DNA of 9,631 nucleotides from Bacteroidales bacterium GP1 (lineage in GTDB: Bacteria > Bacteroidota > Bacteroidia > Bacteroidales > Muribaculaceae): NCBI GenBank assembly GCA_001701105.1, contig DAAI01000040.1:1-9631 (forward strand), in the 5' to 3' direction. Position 1 is the first letter of the stretch; every line of letters starts with the position of its first letter. Made by a program: the position numbers and the translations under genes. Shown one piece after another: positions 1 through 7,303 of the stretch. The notes under the pieces are model-generated. The model did not search any database, had not been told where the DNA came from, and saw only the letters and a list, made by a program, of their open reading frames with translations.

Positions 1-21
1 TTGGTTCGCAATGGAGAGACG
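1..21. other. Anomalous window edge downstream of the exonuclease frame
   Basis: Read on the minus strand, this stretch follows the stop at 22-24 exactly where exonucleases of this family continue with a conserved Tyr-Ala-Ala-Thr-Asp-like motif. None of the three minus-strand frames gives that motif or any recognisable continuation. It could be the true end of a truncated gene, a rearrangement junction, or unreliable sequence at the end of an assembly. Because the opposite window edge shows the same problem, I favour unreliable end sequence. Confidence 0.4.
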
Positions 22-570
22 TTACTGCTGATGTGGGGTAAGAGTATGCGCTTCCCAATTTGTAAGACGCTGCCCTTTTGAGATTCTTTGATTAAAGAGG
101 ATTCCGAAGATTCTTGATAGACTATTATCGGCAATATTGAATTGCTTTACAAATGATTGAAGGTCGACGAATCCCGATGGTTTTAAGTTGTATATCCTTG
201 AAAGATGATGGAAATCATCGTGAATTGAAACGCCCACTTTCAAGTAATTCTTGCTTTCGAGAATTGCTCTGATGGCAGGATGCAGGCCGATGTGATTCAG
301 CCGAATCAGAAAACAGGATGTATGTGTGGAAAGTTGAAGCAGGGCCACTTGATTCATTTGACCGCGCTTAAAGCTGGGTTTCGTTTCAGTGTCGAATCCG
401 ATTATGGATTCAGAGCTAAGGATATCGGCGGCTTTGGCAGCATCTTCCGGCGTGTCAACCACTATCACTTTCCCCGAATACACGGCTGCCGGGAGTAGGG
501 CCAGCTCTTGTTTGGATATGCTTACGGTGTAACGTGTCGGTTCGGAGAGTTGCGTCGTGTCAGAATTCAT
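22..570 (-). CDS. 3'-5' exonuclease domain protein (RNase D / DNA pol I proofreading-like), C-terminally truncated
   Basis: The 182-residue product is a DEDD-superfamily 3'-5' exonuclease (DNA_pol_A_exo1 family), expected to remove nucleotides from the 3' end of RNA or DNA using two metal ions. The Exo I motif is Asp60-Thr-Glu62 (after IIGF). The Exo II region is Asp118-Asp119 in VSIHDDF, followed by DLQSFVKQF and ISKGQRLTNWEA, which are typical of the short Bacteroidales members. The Exo III motif (Tyr, three residues, Asp), which supplies the last catalytic residues and should follow directly after Gln182, is missing because of a TAA at 22-24. Family members run to about 200 residues or more, so this copy is incomplete and would be inactive as written. 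The start is an ATG at 570-568, with an AT-rich leader and no clear Shine-Dalgarno. It follows bioD in the same direction after 97 bp. Family assignment is firm; the substrate is unknown. Confidence 0.85.
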   Translation of the reverse strand: MNSDTTQLSEPTRYTVSISKQELALLPAAVYSGKVIVVDTPEDAAKAADILSSESIIGFDTETKPSFKRGQMNQVALLQLSTHTSCFLIRLNHIGLHPAIRAILESKNYLKVGVSIHDDFHHLSRIYNLKPSGFVDLQSFVKQFNIADNSLSRIFGILFNQRISKGQRLTNWEAHTLTPHQQ

Positions 571-667
571 TAATTTAATATTAATAATCTATTCCGTGAA
601 GTTCATGCCGGAGAGTATCTACGAAGAGCGGATAAGATTTGAGTTTAAACTTCTATTCAAGGTGCAA

Positions 668-1333
668 TTATAATTCGGGCATTTCCAAGAATAGCGAATC
701 CGGGAAGTGTGAAGAGCACCAGTCGCGTATGAATATCCGGGTATCGTCAGCAATGACTTTATCCTTATCAAAGTGGGGATTATAGACAATTGCGAATAGA
801 CGGATATGATGGGCTGCGATTGCCGCGAGGGAGAGGAGCGTATGATTGATTGAGCCGAGTCGTGAATTAGTCACGAGTATTACCGGTAGTTTATGACGGC
901 TAATATAGTCAATACATAAGAAATCCTTTGTGATGGGAACCATCAATCCCCCGGCACCTTCTATGAGTACATTATCATATTGCTCCGATAAGGTCTCGGT
1001 TGCCTCAGAAATAACTGATAAATCAATCTCCCGATTATCTATCCTCGCCGAAAGTTCCGGCGATGCGGGATATGAAAAAATTACGGGAGCCGTGATATGA
1101 ATGAGGTCGGCCGGTTGCGGGGGAATACCCATTATTTTCCTATGCAACATTATGTCTTCTGAAAAGTCGATGTTTCCGGTCTGGATAAATTTCTGGGTGA
1201 TCACACGCTTTCCTTGCTCCATCATCAATCGGGCAAGCCAGCCTGTTGCATAACTTTTCCCGGCATCAGTATCGATTCCCGTAACGAATATTTGGGAAGG
1301 CCATTCAATATTTTCAATGGATTGTGTGTGCAT
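668..1333 (-). CDS. bioD: Dethiobiotin synthetase (ATP-dependent)
   Basis: BioD converts 7,8-diaminopelargonic acid, CO2 and ATP to dethiobiotin, the step before biotin synthase, in the cytoplasm. The 221-residue product has the family's normal length. Its P-loop is G19-I-D-T-D-A-G-K-S27, the GKS form common in Bacteroidota, where E. coli has GTDTEVGKT. K48 in TQKFIQTG corresponds to the substrate-contacting lysine region of E. coli BioD. The IEGAGGLMVPI motif (124-134), with its glutamate and glycines, marks the ATP/Mg site, and VTNSRLGSINHTLL (154-167) is the conserved NxxLGxxNHxLL-type helix. The ATG start at 1333-1331 is preceded by a purine-rich AAAGAGAAG. It lies 108 bp after glyA across a hairpin, so it may have its own promoter, although I see no good match to the Bacteroides consensus. 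No other biotin gene is in the window. The assignment is firm. Confidence 0.93.
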   Translation of the reverse strand: MHTQSIENIEWPSQIFVTGIDTDAGKSYATGWLARLMMEQGKRVITQKFIQTGNIDFSEDIMLHRKIMGIPPQPADLIHITAPVIFSYPASPELSARIDNREIDLSVISEATETLSEQYDNVLIEGAGGLMVPITKDFLCIDYISRHKLPVILVTNSRLGSINHTLLSLAAIAAHHIRLFAIVYNPHFDKDKVIADDTRIFIRDWCSSHFPDSLFLEMPEL

Positions 1334-1388
1334 CTTCTCTTTGTATTGACTCCGGAAGGCAAAGTTCGGCAGCCGGATTATTTATGAA

Positions 1389-1421
1389 GACTCCGGGAAG
1401 GAATCAATCATTCCCGGAGTC
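1389..1421 (-). terminator. Hairpin after glyA, probable rho-independent terminator
   Basis: An 11-bp perfect inverted repeat, GACTCCGGGAA (1421-1411 on the minus strand) and TTCCCGGAGTC (1399-1389), encloses an 11-nt loop and starts 20 bp past the glyA stop. The minus-strand sequence after the stem is TTCATAAATAATCC, AT-rich but without a real T-run, so termination may be weak or partial. It is placed to end the glyA transcript before bioD. A related third arm lies at 1348-1357, described in the findings. Confidence 0.55.
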
Positions 1422-1441
1422 GGAGGTGATATTATCTGATT

Positions 1442-2722
1442 TTACCAGGCGAACATGGGATAATTGTTCATTAACTCATTCACTTCCTGACGTACGGTCT
1501 TGATTGTCTCAGGATTGTCGGCATCGGAAAGCACGCGGTCGATGAACTCTGCGATAGTATCCATCAAATCTTCCTTGGCACCGCGAGTGGTAATGGCGGC
1601 TGTGCCGAAGCGAAGGCCGCTTGTGAGGAACGGACTGCGGCTATCATATGGCACCATGTTTTTGTTGGCCGTAATATCAGCTTCAACAAGAACTCGCTCT
1701 GCCTTTTTGCCACTCATGTCGGGGAACTTAGTCCGGAGGTCGACCAGCATGCAATGATTGTCGGTGCCATCAGAGATTAGTTTATAACCCCGTTTTACGA
1801 GAGCTTTAGCCAGTGCGTCGGCATTTTTCTTCACCTGAGTGGCATACTCCTTCCATTCAGGTTGGAGGCATTCTCCGAAAGCTACAGCTTTAGCGGCGAT
1901 CACATGCTCAAGCGGACCTCCCTGTACACCCGGGAATACGGCTGAGTCGAGAATAGCCGACATTTTCTTTATCTCGCCCTTGGGAGTTTTCTTTCCCCAT
2001 GGATTGTCGAAATCTTTACCCATCAGAATCAAGCCTCCACGCGGACCCCGGAGAGTCTTGTGAGTGGTAGTAGTTACGATATGGGCATGTTTCACGGGAT
2101 TATCGAGCAGACCGGCGGCTATGAGTCCGGCCGGGTGAGCCATATCGACCATGAAGATAGCCCCGATTTCATCGGCGAGCTTGCGGATACGCGCATAATC
2201 CCATTCGCGGCTGTAGGCACTTGCGCCGGCAATGATCAGTTTCGGACGCTCGGCACGGGCCTTTTCTTCCATTTCCTCATAATTCACACGTCCGGTTTCC
2301 TTATCTACGGTATAGCTGATAGGTTGGAACATCAGACCGGAGAAGTTCACCGGGCTACCATGACTAAGGTGGCCGCCATGGGATAGATCCATCCCCATGA
2401 ATTTATCACCCGGCTCAAGGCAAGCCATAAAGACTGCCATGTTGGCCTGCGCTCCGCTATGGGGCTGGACGTTGGCCCATTCTGCGTCGAAAAGTTTTTT
2501 CGCACGCTCGATGGCGAGATTCTCAGCCTCGTCTACTACCTGACATCCACCGTAGTAGCGTTTGCCAGGGTAGCCTTCGGCATATTTGTTGGTGAGGCAC
2601 GAACCCATTGCGCGCATCACTTCGTCGCTGACGAAATTTTCACTGGCAATAAGTTCGATTCCGCGACGTTGGCGTAGGTGCTCGCGGTCGATAATCTCAA
2701 ATACCTCGTTGTCTCTTTTCAT
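1442..2722 (-). CDS. glyA: Serine hydroxymethyltransferase
   Basis: GlyA is the cytoplasmic PLP enzyme that interconverts serine plus tetrahydrofolate with glycine plus 5,10-methylenetetrahydrofolate, the main source of one-carbon units. The 426-residue product is of standard bacterial length and conserved throughout. It has the N-terminal GIELIASENF (21-30), TNKYAEGYPGKRYYGG (44-59, where family members bind PLP phosphate and substrate), MDLSHGGHLSHG (111-122), the PLP-contacting VDMAHPAGL (192-200) and the Schiff-base motif VTTTTHKTLRGPRGG with Lys222. The C-terminal part includes SGLRFGTAAITTRG. The start is an ATG at 2722-2720. It lies 74 bp after nqrF on the same strand; I see no match to the Bacteroides -33/-7 promoter in that gap, so read-through from nqr is plausible. 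A hairpin follows the stop. Function is certain; operon membership is inference. Confidence 0.98.
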   Translation of the reverse strand: MKRDNEVFEIIDREHLRQRRGIELIASENFVSDEVMRAMGSCLTNKYAEGYPGKRYYGGCQVVDEAENLAIERAKKLFDAEWANVQPHSGAQANMAVFMACLEPGDKFMGMDLSHGGHLSHGSPVNFSGLMFQPISYTVDKETGRVNYEEMEEKARAERPKLIIAGASAYSREWDYARIRKLADEIGAIFMVDMAHPAGLIAAGLLDNPVKHAHIVTTTTHKTLRGPRGGLILMGKDFDNPWGKKTPKGEIKKMSAILDSAVFPGVQGGPLEHVIAAKAVAFGECLQPEWKEYATQVKKNADALAKALVKRGYKLISDGTDNHCMLVDLRTKFPDMSGKKAERVLVEADITANKNMVPYDSRSPFLTSGLRFGTAAITTRGAKEDLMDTIAEFIDRVLSDADNPETIKTVRQEVNELMNNYPMFAW

Positions 2723-2796
2723 TGGTGTATATGGTTAGATTTAAGAATGTTGATGCTTATTAACTGTCATTTTCGGAATGTCTGCTATTCACCTGC

Positions 2797-4089
2797 TTAG
2801 CCACCGAAGTTGTCATAGTGGATTGAACTCGGTTCAACACCCAGATTATACAACATATTATTCACTGCATTGCTCATGGGGCCGGGACCACACATATAAT
2901 ATTCTATGTCTTCCGGAGCCGGATGATCCTTGAGATAGGTTTTATACATGACATCGTGTACAAATCCTGGAGTATAGGCTACTCCTGCGGCATCTGCTGC
3001 AGGATCCGGACGGTCGAGGGCAAGATGGAATTTAAAGTTCGGGAACTCTTTTTCAAGTTGCAGAAAATCCTGAAGATAGAATACTTCGTTTAAAGCTCGC
3101 GCGCCATAGAAATAATGCATCTTCCGGTCGGTAGTGTGAAGGGTTTTTGTCATCCACATTATCTGTGCGCGGAGTGGAGCCATACCGGCACCACCACCAA
3201 CCCAAATCATCTCCGCCTTTGAATCAACGATAGGATGGAAATCTCCATAAGGACCCGACATCATTACCTTGTCGCCGGGCTTGAGGGAAAATATGTAGCT
3301 TGAGGCGATACCCGGCGGAACATCCTGGAAACCAACCTGAGGTTTCGGTTTGAAAGGAGGTGTTGCAATTCTGACGGTCAGCATTATGCGGTCGCCTTCC
3401 TCCGGATAATTGGCCATGGAATATGCTCTTACAGTCTCCTCATCATTCTTTGCAGAGAGAGTAAAGAGTCCGAAATTCTTCCATGCGGGCAGGTATTCAT
3501 CTCCGATCAGCGACTTATCGATATCGGCATCATAACTCATCTGATACTTCGGGATACGAATCTGTGCATAGCTTCCGGGAATGAAGTTCATGTGCTCTCC
3601 TTCCGGGAGTTTTACAATGAATTCCTTGATGAAGGTAGCTACATTCTTATTAGAAATCACCTCGCACTCCCATTCCTTGACATCGAGAGCTGATTCAGAA
3701 ACCTTTATGGCAAGATCGCCCTTAACCTTCACCTGGCATCCGAGTCGCCAATGGTCTTTTATCTCTTTACGCGAGAAATGGACCGCTTCGGTAGGAAGAA
3801 TGTCGCCACCTCCGGAAATCACTTGAACCTTGCATTGTCCGCAGCTTCCTTTTCCGCCGCAGGCTGATGAAAGATGTACGCCATTGTCACCGAGCGTTGC
3901 CAACAATGATTTTCCGGCAGGAGCATGGAGAATCTTGGAGCCATCGTTGATGTCGATTGCGACTTCTCCGGAATTTACAAGCCAGTGCTTGCAAACGAGC
4001 AGCACGATTGTGAGTGCCAGCACTATCACCAGAAAGATGATAGAAGCCACTAAGATATTATTCCAATTTATGATACAAAGCTGATACAT
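2797..4089 (-). CDS. nqrF: Na+-translocating NADH:quinone oxidoreductase subunit F (NADH dehydrogenase subunit)
   Basis: NqrF is the entry subunit of Na+-NQR: it oxidises NADH and passes electrons through FAD to a 2Fe-2S centre. Counting from the ATG at 4089-4087 (430 residues), there is one N-terminal membrane anchor (about 12-33), then a ferredoxin domain with Cys77, Cys83, Cys86 and Cys118 as cluster ligands (CGGKGSCGQC, then GCQV). A ferredoxin-reductase-like domain follows, with the flavin motif RAYSMAN (221-227), the NADH-binding GGGAGMAPL (298-306) and CGPGPM (400-405), ending in DNFGG. The same frame also opens upstream at a TTG (4101-4099, four more residues, 1 bp after the nqrE stop). 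I prefer the ATG because it leaves a normal 13-bp gap and needs no rare start. It is slightly longer than the roughly 408-residue Vibrio protein. It is the last nqr gene; glyA follows. Confidence 0.96.
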   Translation of the reverse strand: MYQLCIINWNNILVASIIFLVIVLALTIVLLVCKHWLVNSGEVAIDINDGSKILHAPAGKSLLATLGDNGVHLSSACGGKGSCGQCKVQVISGGGDILPTEAVHFSRKEIKDHWRLGCQVKVKGDLAIKVSESALDVKEWECEVISNKNVATFIKEFIVKLPEGEHMNFIPGSYAQIRIPKYQMSYDADIDKSLIGDEYLPAWKNFGLFTLSAKNDEETVRAYSMANYPEEGDRIMLTVRIATPPFKPKPQVGFQDVPPGIASSYIFSLKPGDKVMMSGPYGDFHPIVDSKAEMIWVGGGAGMAPLRAQIMWMTKTLHTTDRKMHYFYGARALNEVFYLQDFLQLEKEFPNFKFHLALDRPDPAADAAGVAYTPGFVHDVMYKTYLKDHPAPEDIEYYMCGPGPMSNAVNNMLYNLGVEPSSIHYDNFGG

Positions 4090-4102
4090 AAGGCTTGCCA
4101 AT

Positions 4103-4717
4103 TCAAAGTTTAATACCGAGGAAGCTCATGAAAGCAATTCCCATGAGGCCGGTAATGATGAAAGTAATTCCAATTCCACGCAACGGCGCCGGCACTTTCG
4201 ACTGGTCGAGACGTTCACGTATAGCAGCAAGACAGGCAATGGCGAGAAGCCATCCTATTCCGGAGCCTACACCGTAGACTGTGGCTGTCCATGCATTGGA
4301 GAAATCGCGTTGCTGCATAAACAATACGGCTCCGAGGATTGCACAGTTCACAGCTATCAATGGTAGAAATATTCCCAGCGAATTATAGAGAGCCGGAGCG
4401 TATTTCTCTATCACCATCTCCAGAATCTGCACTAAAGCGGCGATCACGGAAATGAACATTATCAATCCGAGGAACGAAAGATCGGTCTCCGCATATTCCT
4501 CGCCAAGCCAGCTTAACGACCCCGGGAGGAGAATATATTGGTTGATGCACCATGTCACGGGAAGAGCGATCATCAGCACGAATGTGACGGCTACTCCAAG
4601 TCCCACAGCTGTCTTTACATTCTTCGATACCGCCAGATAGGAACACATACCTAAGAAATAGGCGAATATCATGTTGTCGATAAAAATCGACCGGATAAAC
4701 AAATTAAGGTTTTCCAT
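4103..4717 (-). CDS. nqrE: Na+-translocating NADH:quinone oxidoreductase subunit E
   Basis: NqrE is an integral membrane subunit of Na+-NQR, homologous to NqrD and to RnfA, and with NqrD it forms the pseudo-symmetric membrane core. The 204-residue product has about six hydrophobic helices. Cys25 (GMCSYLAVS) and Cys125 (VNCAILGA) match the NqrE half of the four-cysteine set that holds a 2Fe-2S cluster between NqrD and NqrE, as known from structures of the Vibrio enzyme. The start is an ATG at 4717-4715, 27 bp after the nqrD stop, preceded by a purine-rich AGAGAAGAA that may be a weak ribosome site. nqrF follows directly. The gene order D-E-F separates it from rnf operons; the assignment is firm. 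Confidence 0.96.
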   Translation of the reverse strand: MENLNLFIRSIFIDNMIFAYFLGMCSYLAVSKNVKTAVGLGVAVTFVLMIALPVTWCINQYILLPGSLSWLGEEYAETDLSFLGLIMFISVIAALVQILEMVIEKYAPALYNSLGIFLPLIAVNCAILGAVLFMQQRDFSNAWTATVYGVGSGIGWLLAIACLAAIRERLDQSKVPAPLRGIGITFIITGLMGIAFMSFLGIKL

Positions 4718-4744
4718 ATGATTCTTCTCTATATGACGGTAATA

Positions 4745-5365
4745 TTATTCTTGCAGGTCTTTATTGTAGGCACGATGTACCCAGATAATGCAAGCCACGA
4801 CGATAAGGGCCATTGGGGGGAGGATCATCAGGCCATTGTTGGCATATCCGGCTTCATACCACCAATTCGGGAAAATCTGATATCCAAACAATGTTCCGCT
4901 TCCGAGCAATTCACGGAAGAATGAGACGGTAATAAGAATGATACCATATCCCAGGCCATTGCCGATCCCATCGAGAAAAGCGGGCCAAGGACGGTTGTTG
5001 AGGGCAAATGCCTCGAGGCGTCCCATGATGATGCAATTGGTGATTATCAACCCGATGAATACTGACAAGGCTTTGCTTACATCATATGTGTACGCCTTCA
5101 GCACCTGATCCACGATGACTACAAGGGCAGCCACCACAACAAGCTGGACTATGATTCGGATTGACTGCGGGATTGTCTTTCTAAGCAGGGAGATGATTAC
5201 ATTGGCTAATGCCAGGACAGCTGTCACAGAGATGGTCATGACAACAGCCGGCTCCATCTTTGCCGTTACAGCAAGGGCTGAACAGATACCAAGCACCTGC
5301 ACGATTACCGGGTTCTCCTTCGACAAAGGGTTTACCAGCGGTATGAATGATTTCTTCCAGTTCAT
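4745..5365 (-). CDS. nqrD: Na+-translocating NADH:quinone oxidoreductase subunit D
   Basis: NqrD is a six-helix membrane subunit of Na+-NQR and a paralogue of NqrE (RnfE-like). The 206-residue product begins with the typical soluble stretch containing NPLSKENPVIVQVLGICSALAV and ends in a charged tail after WVHRAYNKD. Cys28 (GICSA) and Cys111 (TNCIIMGR) are the expected ligands of the intramembrane 2Fe-2S cluster shared with NqrE. The ATG at 5365-5363 overlaps the nqrC stop in an ATGA, which suggests translational coupling with nqrC. The length is close to the 210 residues of the Vibrio protein. The assignment is firm. Confidence 0.96.
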   Translation of the reverse strand: MNWKKSFIPLVNPLSKENPVIVQVLGICSALAVTAKMEPAVVMTISVTAVLALANVIISLLRKTIPQSIRIIVQLVVVAALVVIVDQVLKAYTYDVSKALSVFIGLIITNCIIMGRLEAFALNNRPWPAFLDGIGNGLGYGIILITVSFFRELLGSGTLFGYQIFPNWWYEAGYANNGLMILPPMALIVVACIIWVHRAYNKDLQE

Positions 5366-6081
5366 TTGCTTTCAGTATTATTAAGCCCCTTTAGGAAGGC
5401 TGTGTAAGGTTCGAGTGATTCGTAGAGCATTTTCTGAACGCCTTGCGACGTGATGGTTCCTCCAGAAATGGCATGAACCCATGCGCCGGTGGCCGGTTCC
5501 TGACCGTTCTTTACAACTTTCACCGACTGGAATTCTCCATCGGAAGCGAATACGTCCTTTCCCTCGAATTGCTTCTGGAAAGCCGGCTTTTCGATTTCTG
5601 CGCCAAGTCCGGGTGTTTCGCCCTGATGGGCGAAATAGGCTCCGTATATGGTATCGCCGTTAGAGTCAAAGGCGATATATCCCCATATCGGCCCCCAGAG
5701 ACCCGCTCCATAGACAGGGATGATATATTTTATAGAGCCGTCGGTGGTGCATTCATACACCGGGAGAAGTCGTTCATCGGCCGGTCGCTTCACTTCGTTG
5801 GCTATTTTCACATCGAAGGGATTCATATTTCCGTCTATGCGTTGCCCTTCATAATTGACTATATAGGAATCTTTGATATGGTCGGCAAAAACATCTGCTA
5901 CATTCTGGCCTTTGTCAACCGTGATGAGGGCTGCGGCCAAAATTTGTTTTCTGGTGTCGTTCTGGATGTTTTCTATCTGCTTGGGGCGGAGGACTTGATA
6001 CACTACTGAGAGGAGCACTCCTACCACGGCCACCAATATCACGGAATAAATAATGGTATATAAATTACTTTGACGATTCAT
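5362..6081 (-). CDS. nqrC: Na+-translocating NADH:quinone oxidoreductase subunit C (covalent FMN subunit)
   Basis: NqrC carries one covalently bound FMN in an extracytoplasmic domain and relays electrons within the Na+-NQR complex. The 239-residue product has a single N-terminal membrane helix (about 9-30) followed by an FMN-binding domain. Conserved blocks are the GLWGPIWGYIAF region (127-138) and the HQGETPGLGAEI motif (152-163). The flavinylation site is S206-G-G-T209-I-T, where Thr209 should be esterified to FMN phosphate by ApbE (not in the window); Vibrio has SGAT here. The start is an ATG at 6081-6079, 10 bp after the nqrB stop, and the stop overlaps the nqrD start by 4 nt. It is a little shorter than the roughly 257-residue Vibrio protein, with no key block missing. 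Confidence 0.96.
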   Translation of the reverse strand: MNRQSNLYTIIYSVILVAVVGVLLSVVYQVLRPKQIENIQNDTRKQILAAALITVDKGQNVADVFADHIKDSYIVNYEGQRIDGNMNPFDVKIANEVKRPADERLLPVYECTTDGSIKYIIPVYGAGLWGPIWGYIAFDSNGDTIYGAYFAHQGETPGLGAEIEKPAFQKQFEGKDVFASDGEFQSVKVVKNGQEPATGAWVHAISGGTITSQGVQKMLYESLEPYTAFLKGLNNTESK

Positions 6082-6091
6082 GGCGATGGTA

Positions 6092-7282
6092 TTAATTGCG
6101 GAGGGTTAGCCGGCGCATTCGTTTGCGGATATTGAAATTGACAACACAATAGTCGATAAGGGGGGCAAAGCAGTTCATCAGAAGGACTGCAAGCATTGCT
6201 CCTTCGGGGTAACCTGAATTATAGCATCGGATAAGAATTGCGATTATGCCGATCAATAGGCCGTAGATATATTGCCCTATTCTTGTACGACATGCTGTGA
6301 CGGGGTCAGTAGCCATAAAGACTATGGCAAACATGAATCCTCCGAGGCAAATTTGGGATATAGGGTCAAGGTAGCTGCATGGATATAGGGGAGTTGCCCA
6401 GTTGTGGGCGATGCAAGCCATTGCAAGGCCTCCTACCAAAGCCGACAGCATGATGCGCCAATTGCCCATTCCTGTGAGAAGAAGCACCAATGCTCCGAGA
6501 AGGATGCAGAAGGTGGAAGTCTCGCCCCATGAACCGGGATAGAGCCCGAAGAAAATATCTTGAAAGCTCAGCGACCCTCCGAGAATATCGTTCATTACGG
6601 CTCCCGGTTCCGCTTGAGAAGCAAGTTGGCCAAGAGGAGTTGCTCCGGAATAGCCGTCGACAGCCATATCTGAACCTAATTTCACGAATACGTTGTCGCC
6701 GCTCATCTTGGAAGGATAGCTGAAGAAGAGGAAAGCCCGGGTGGCAAGAGCCACGTTCAGGAAGTTGTAACCGGTGCCTCCGAACACTTCTTTTACGAAA
6801 ATCACGGAGAAAGCCACGGCTACCGCAAGCATCCAGCAAGGAGTGTCGACGGGACAAATCATAGGAATCAATATGCCGGAAACGAGAAATCCTTCTTGAA
6901 TCTCGTGACCCCGGATCTGGGCGATGATGAACTCAATCCCGAGGCCGACTATATAAGCCGTGAGGATTTGAGGAAGGACTGCCCAGAAGCCGTAGAAGAA
7001 GAGGCTGAATATATTCCTTTCGGTGCTTCCTATGGCAAGAAAATGCTGATATCCAATGTTCCACATTCCAAAGAGGCAGCAGGGGAGAAGTGCAAGCACT
7101 ACTATGATCATCGTGCGCTTGGAGTCGTTGCTGTCGTGGATGTGCACTCCGCTTTTTGATGTCTCGTTGGGCGTGAACAGGAAAGTATAAAAACCATCGA
7201 AAACGGAATGGAGCTTGCTATATTTACCACCCTTTTCGAAATTCGGCTTTATCTTGTCGATATTTCTTTTTAAACCTTTCAC
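6092..7282 (-). CDS. nqrB: Na+-translocating NADH:quinone oxidoreductase subunit B (membrane, covalent FMN)
   Basis: NqrB is the largest membrane subunit of Na+-NQR. It carries a covalent FMN and riboflavin, takes part in Na+ transport and lies next to the quinone site. The 396-residue product has a soluble N-terminus resembling the family (KIKPNFEKGGKYSKLHSVFDG, 10-30), about ten hydrophobic segments and the flavinylation motif D209-G-Y-S-G-A-T-P-L, with Thr215 the expected FMN attachment residue. GGTGYNFLNVALATRAFLFF (168-187) and ATDPVTACRTRIGQYIYG (324-341) are further hallmark blocks. The start is a GTG at 7282-7280. No ATG lies between the in-frame nqrA stop (7306-7304) and this point, and the first internal Met (58) would delete conserved sequence, so GTG is the best start. 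It begins 21 bp after nqrA. Confidence 0.96.
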   Translation of the reverse strand: MKGLKRNIDKIKPNFEKGGKYSKLHSVFDGFYTFLFTPNETSKSGVHIHDSNDSKRTMIIVVLALLPCCLFGMWNIGYQHFLAIGSTERNIFSLFFYGFWAVLPQILTAYIVGLGIEFIIAQIRGHEIQEGFLVSGILIPMICPVDTPCWMLAVAVAFSVIFVKEVFGGTGYNFLNVALATRAFLFFSYPSKMSGDNVFVKLGSDMAVDGYSGATPLGQLASQAEPGAVMNDILGGSLSFQDIFFGLYPGSWGETSTFCILLGALVLLLTGMGNWRIMLSALVGGLAMACIAHNWATPLYPCSYLDPISQICLGGFMFAIVFMATDPVTACRTRIGQYIYGLLIGIIAILIRCYNSGYPEGAMLAVLLMNCFAPLIDYCVVNFNIRKRMRRLTLRN

Positions 7283-7303
7283 TTTATGCAGGTATTGAAT
7301 TGT

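Noticed and set aside
642..651. A 10-bp palindrome AGTTTAAACT between bioD and the exonuclease gene
   Set aside because: It is short and AT-rich in an AT-rich gap, with no partner repeat and no promoter nearby; likely chance.
2060..2386. A 108-codon plus-strand open frame
   Set aside because: It is antisense to the highly conserved core of glyA and has no domain signature.
4099..4101. A TTG as the nqrF start
   Set aside because: It would begin 1 bp after the nqrE stop and add only four residues; the ATG at 4089-4087 is more likely.
4103..5365. The possibility that this is an rnf operon rather than nqr
   Set aside because: RnfA/RnfE resemble NqrE/NqrD, but the flanking genes are NqrA, NqrB, NqrC and a ferredoxin-FAD NqrF, with no RnfB or RnfC.
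5443..6009. A 188-codon plus-strand open frame
   Set aside because: It lies wholly antisense to nqrC, which has clear family motifs, and its translation shows no recognisable domain.
6366..6857. A 163-codon minus-strand open frame inside nqrB in another frame
   Set aside because: The product is Arg/Ser-rich low-information sequence, as expected from an alternate-frame reading of a membrane protein gene; nqrB itself is intact.
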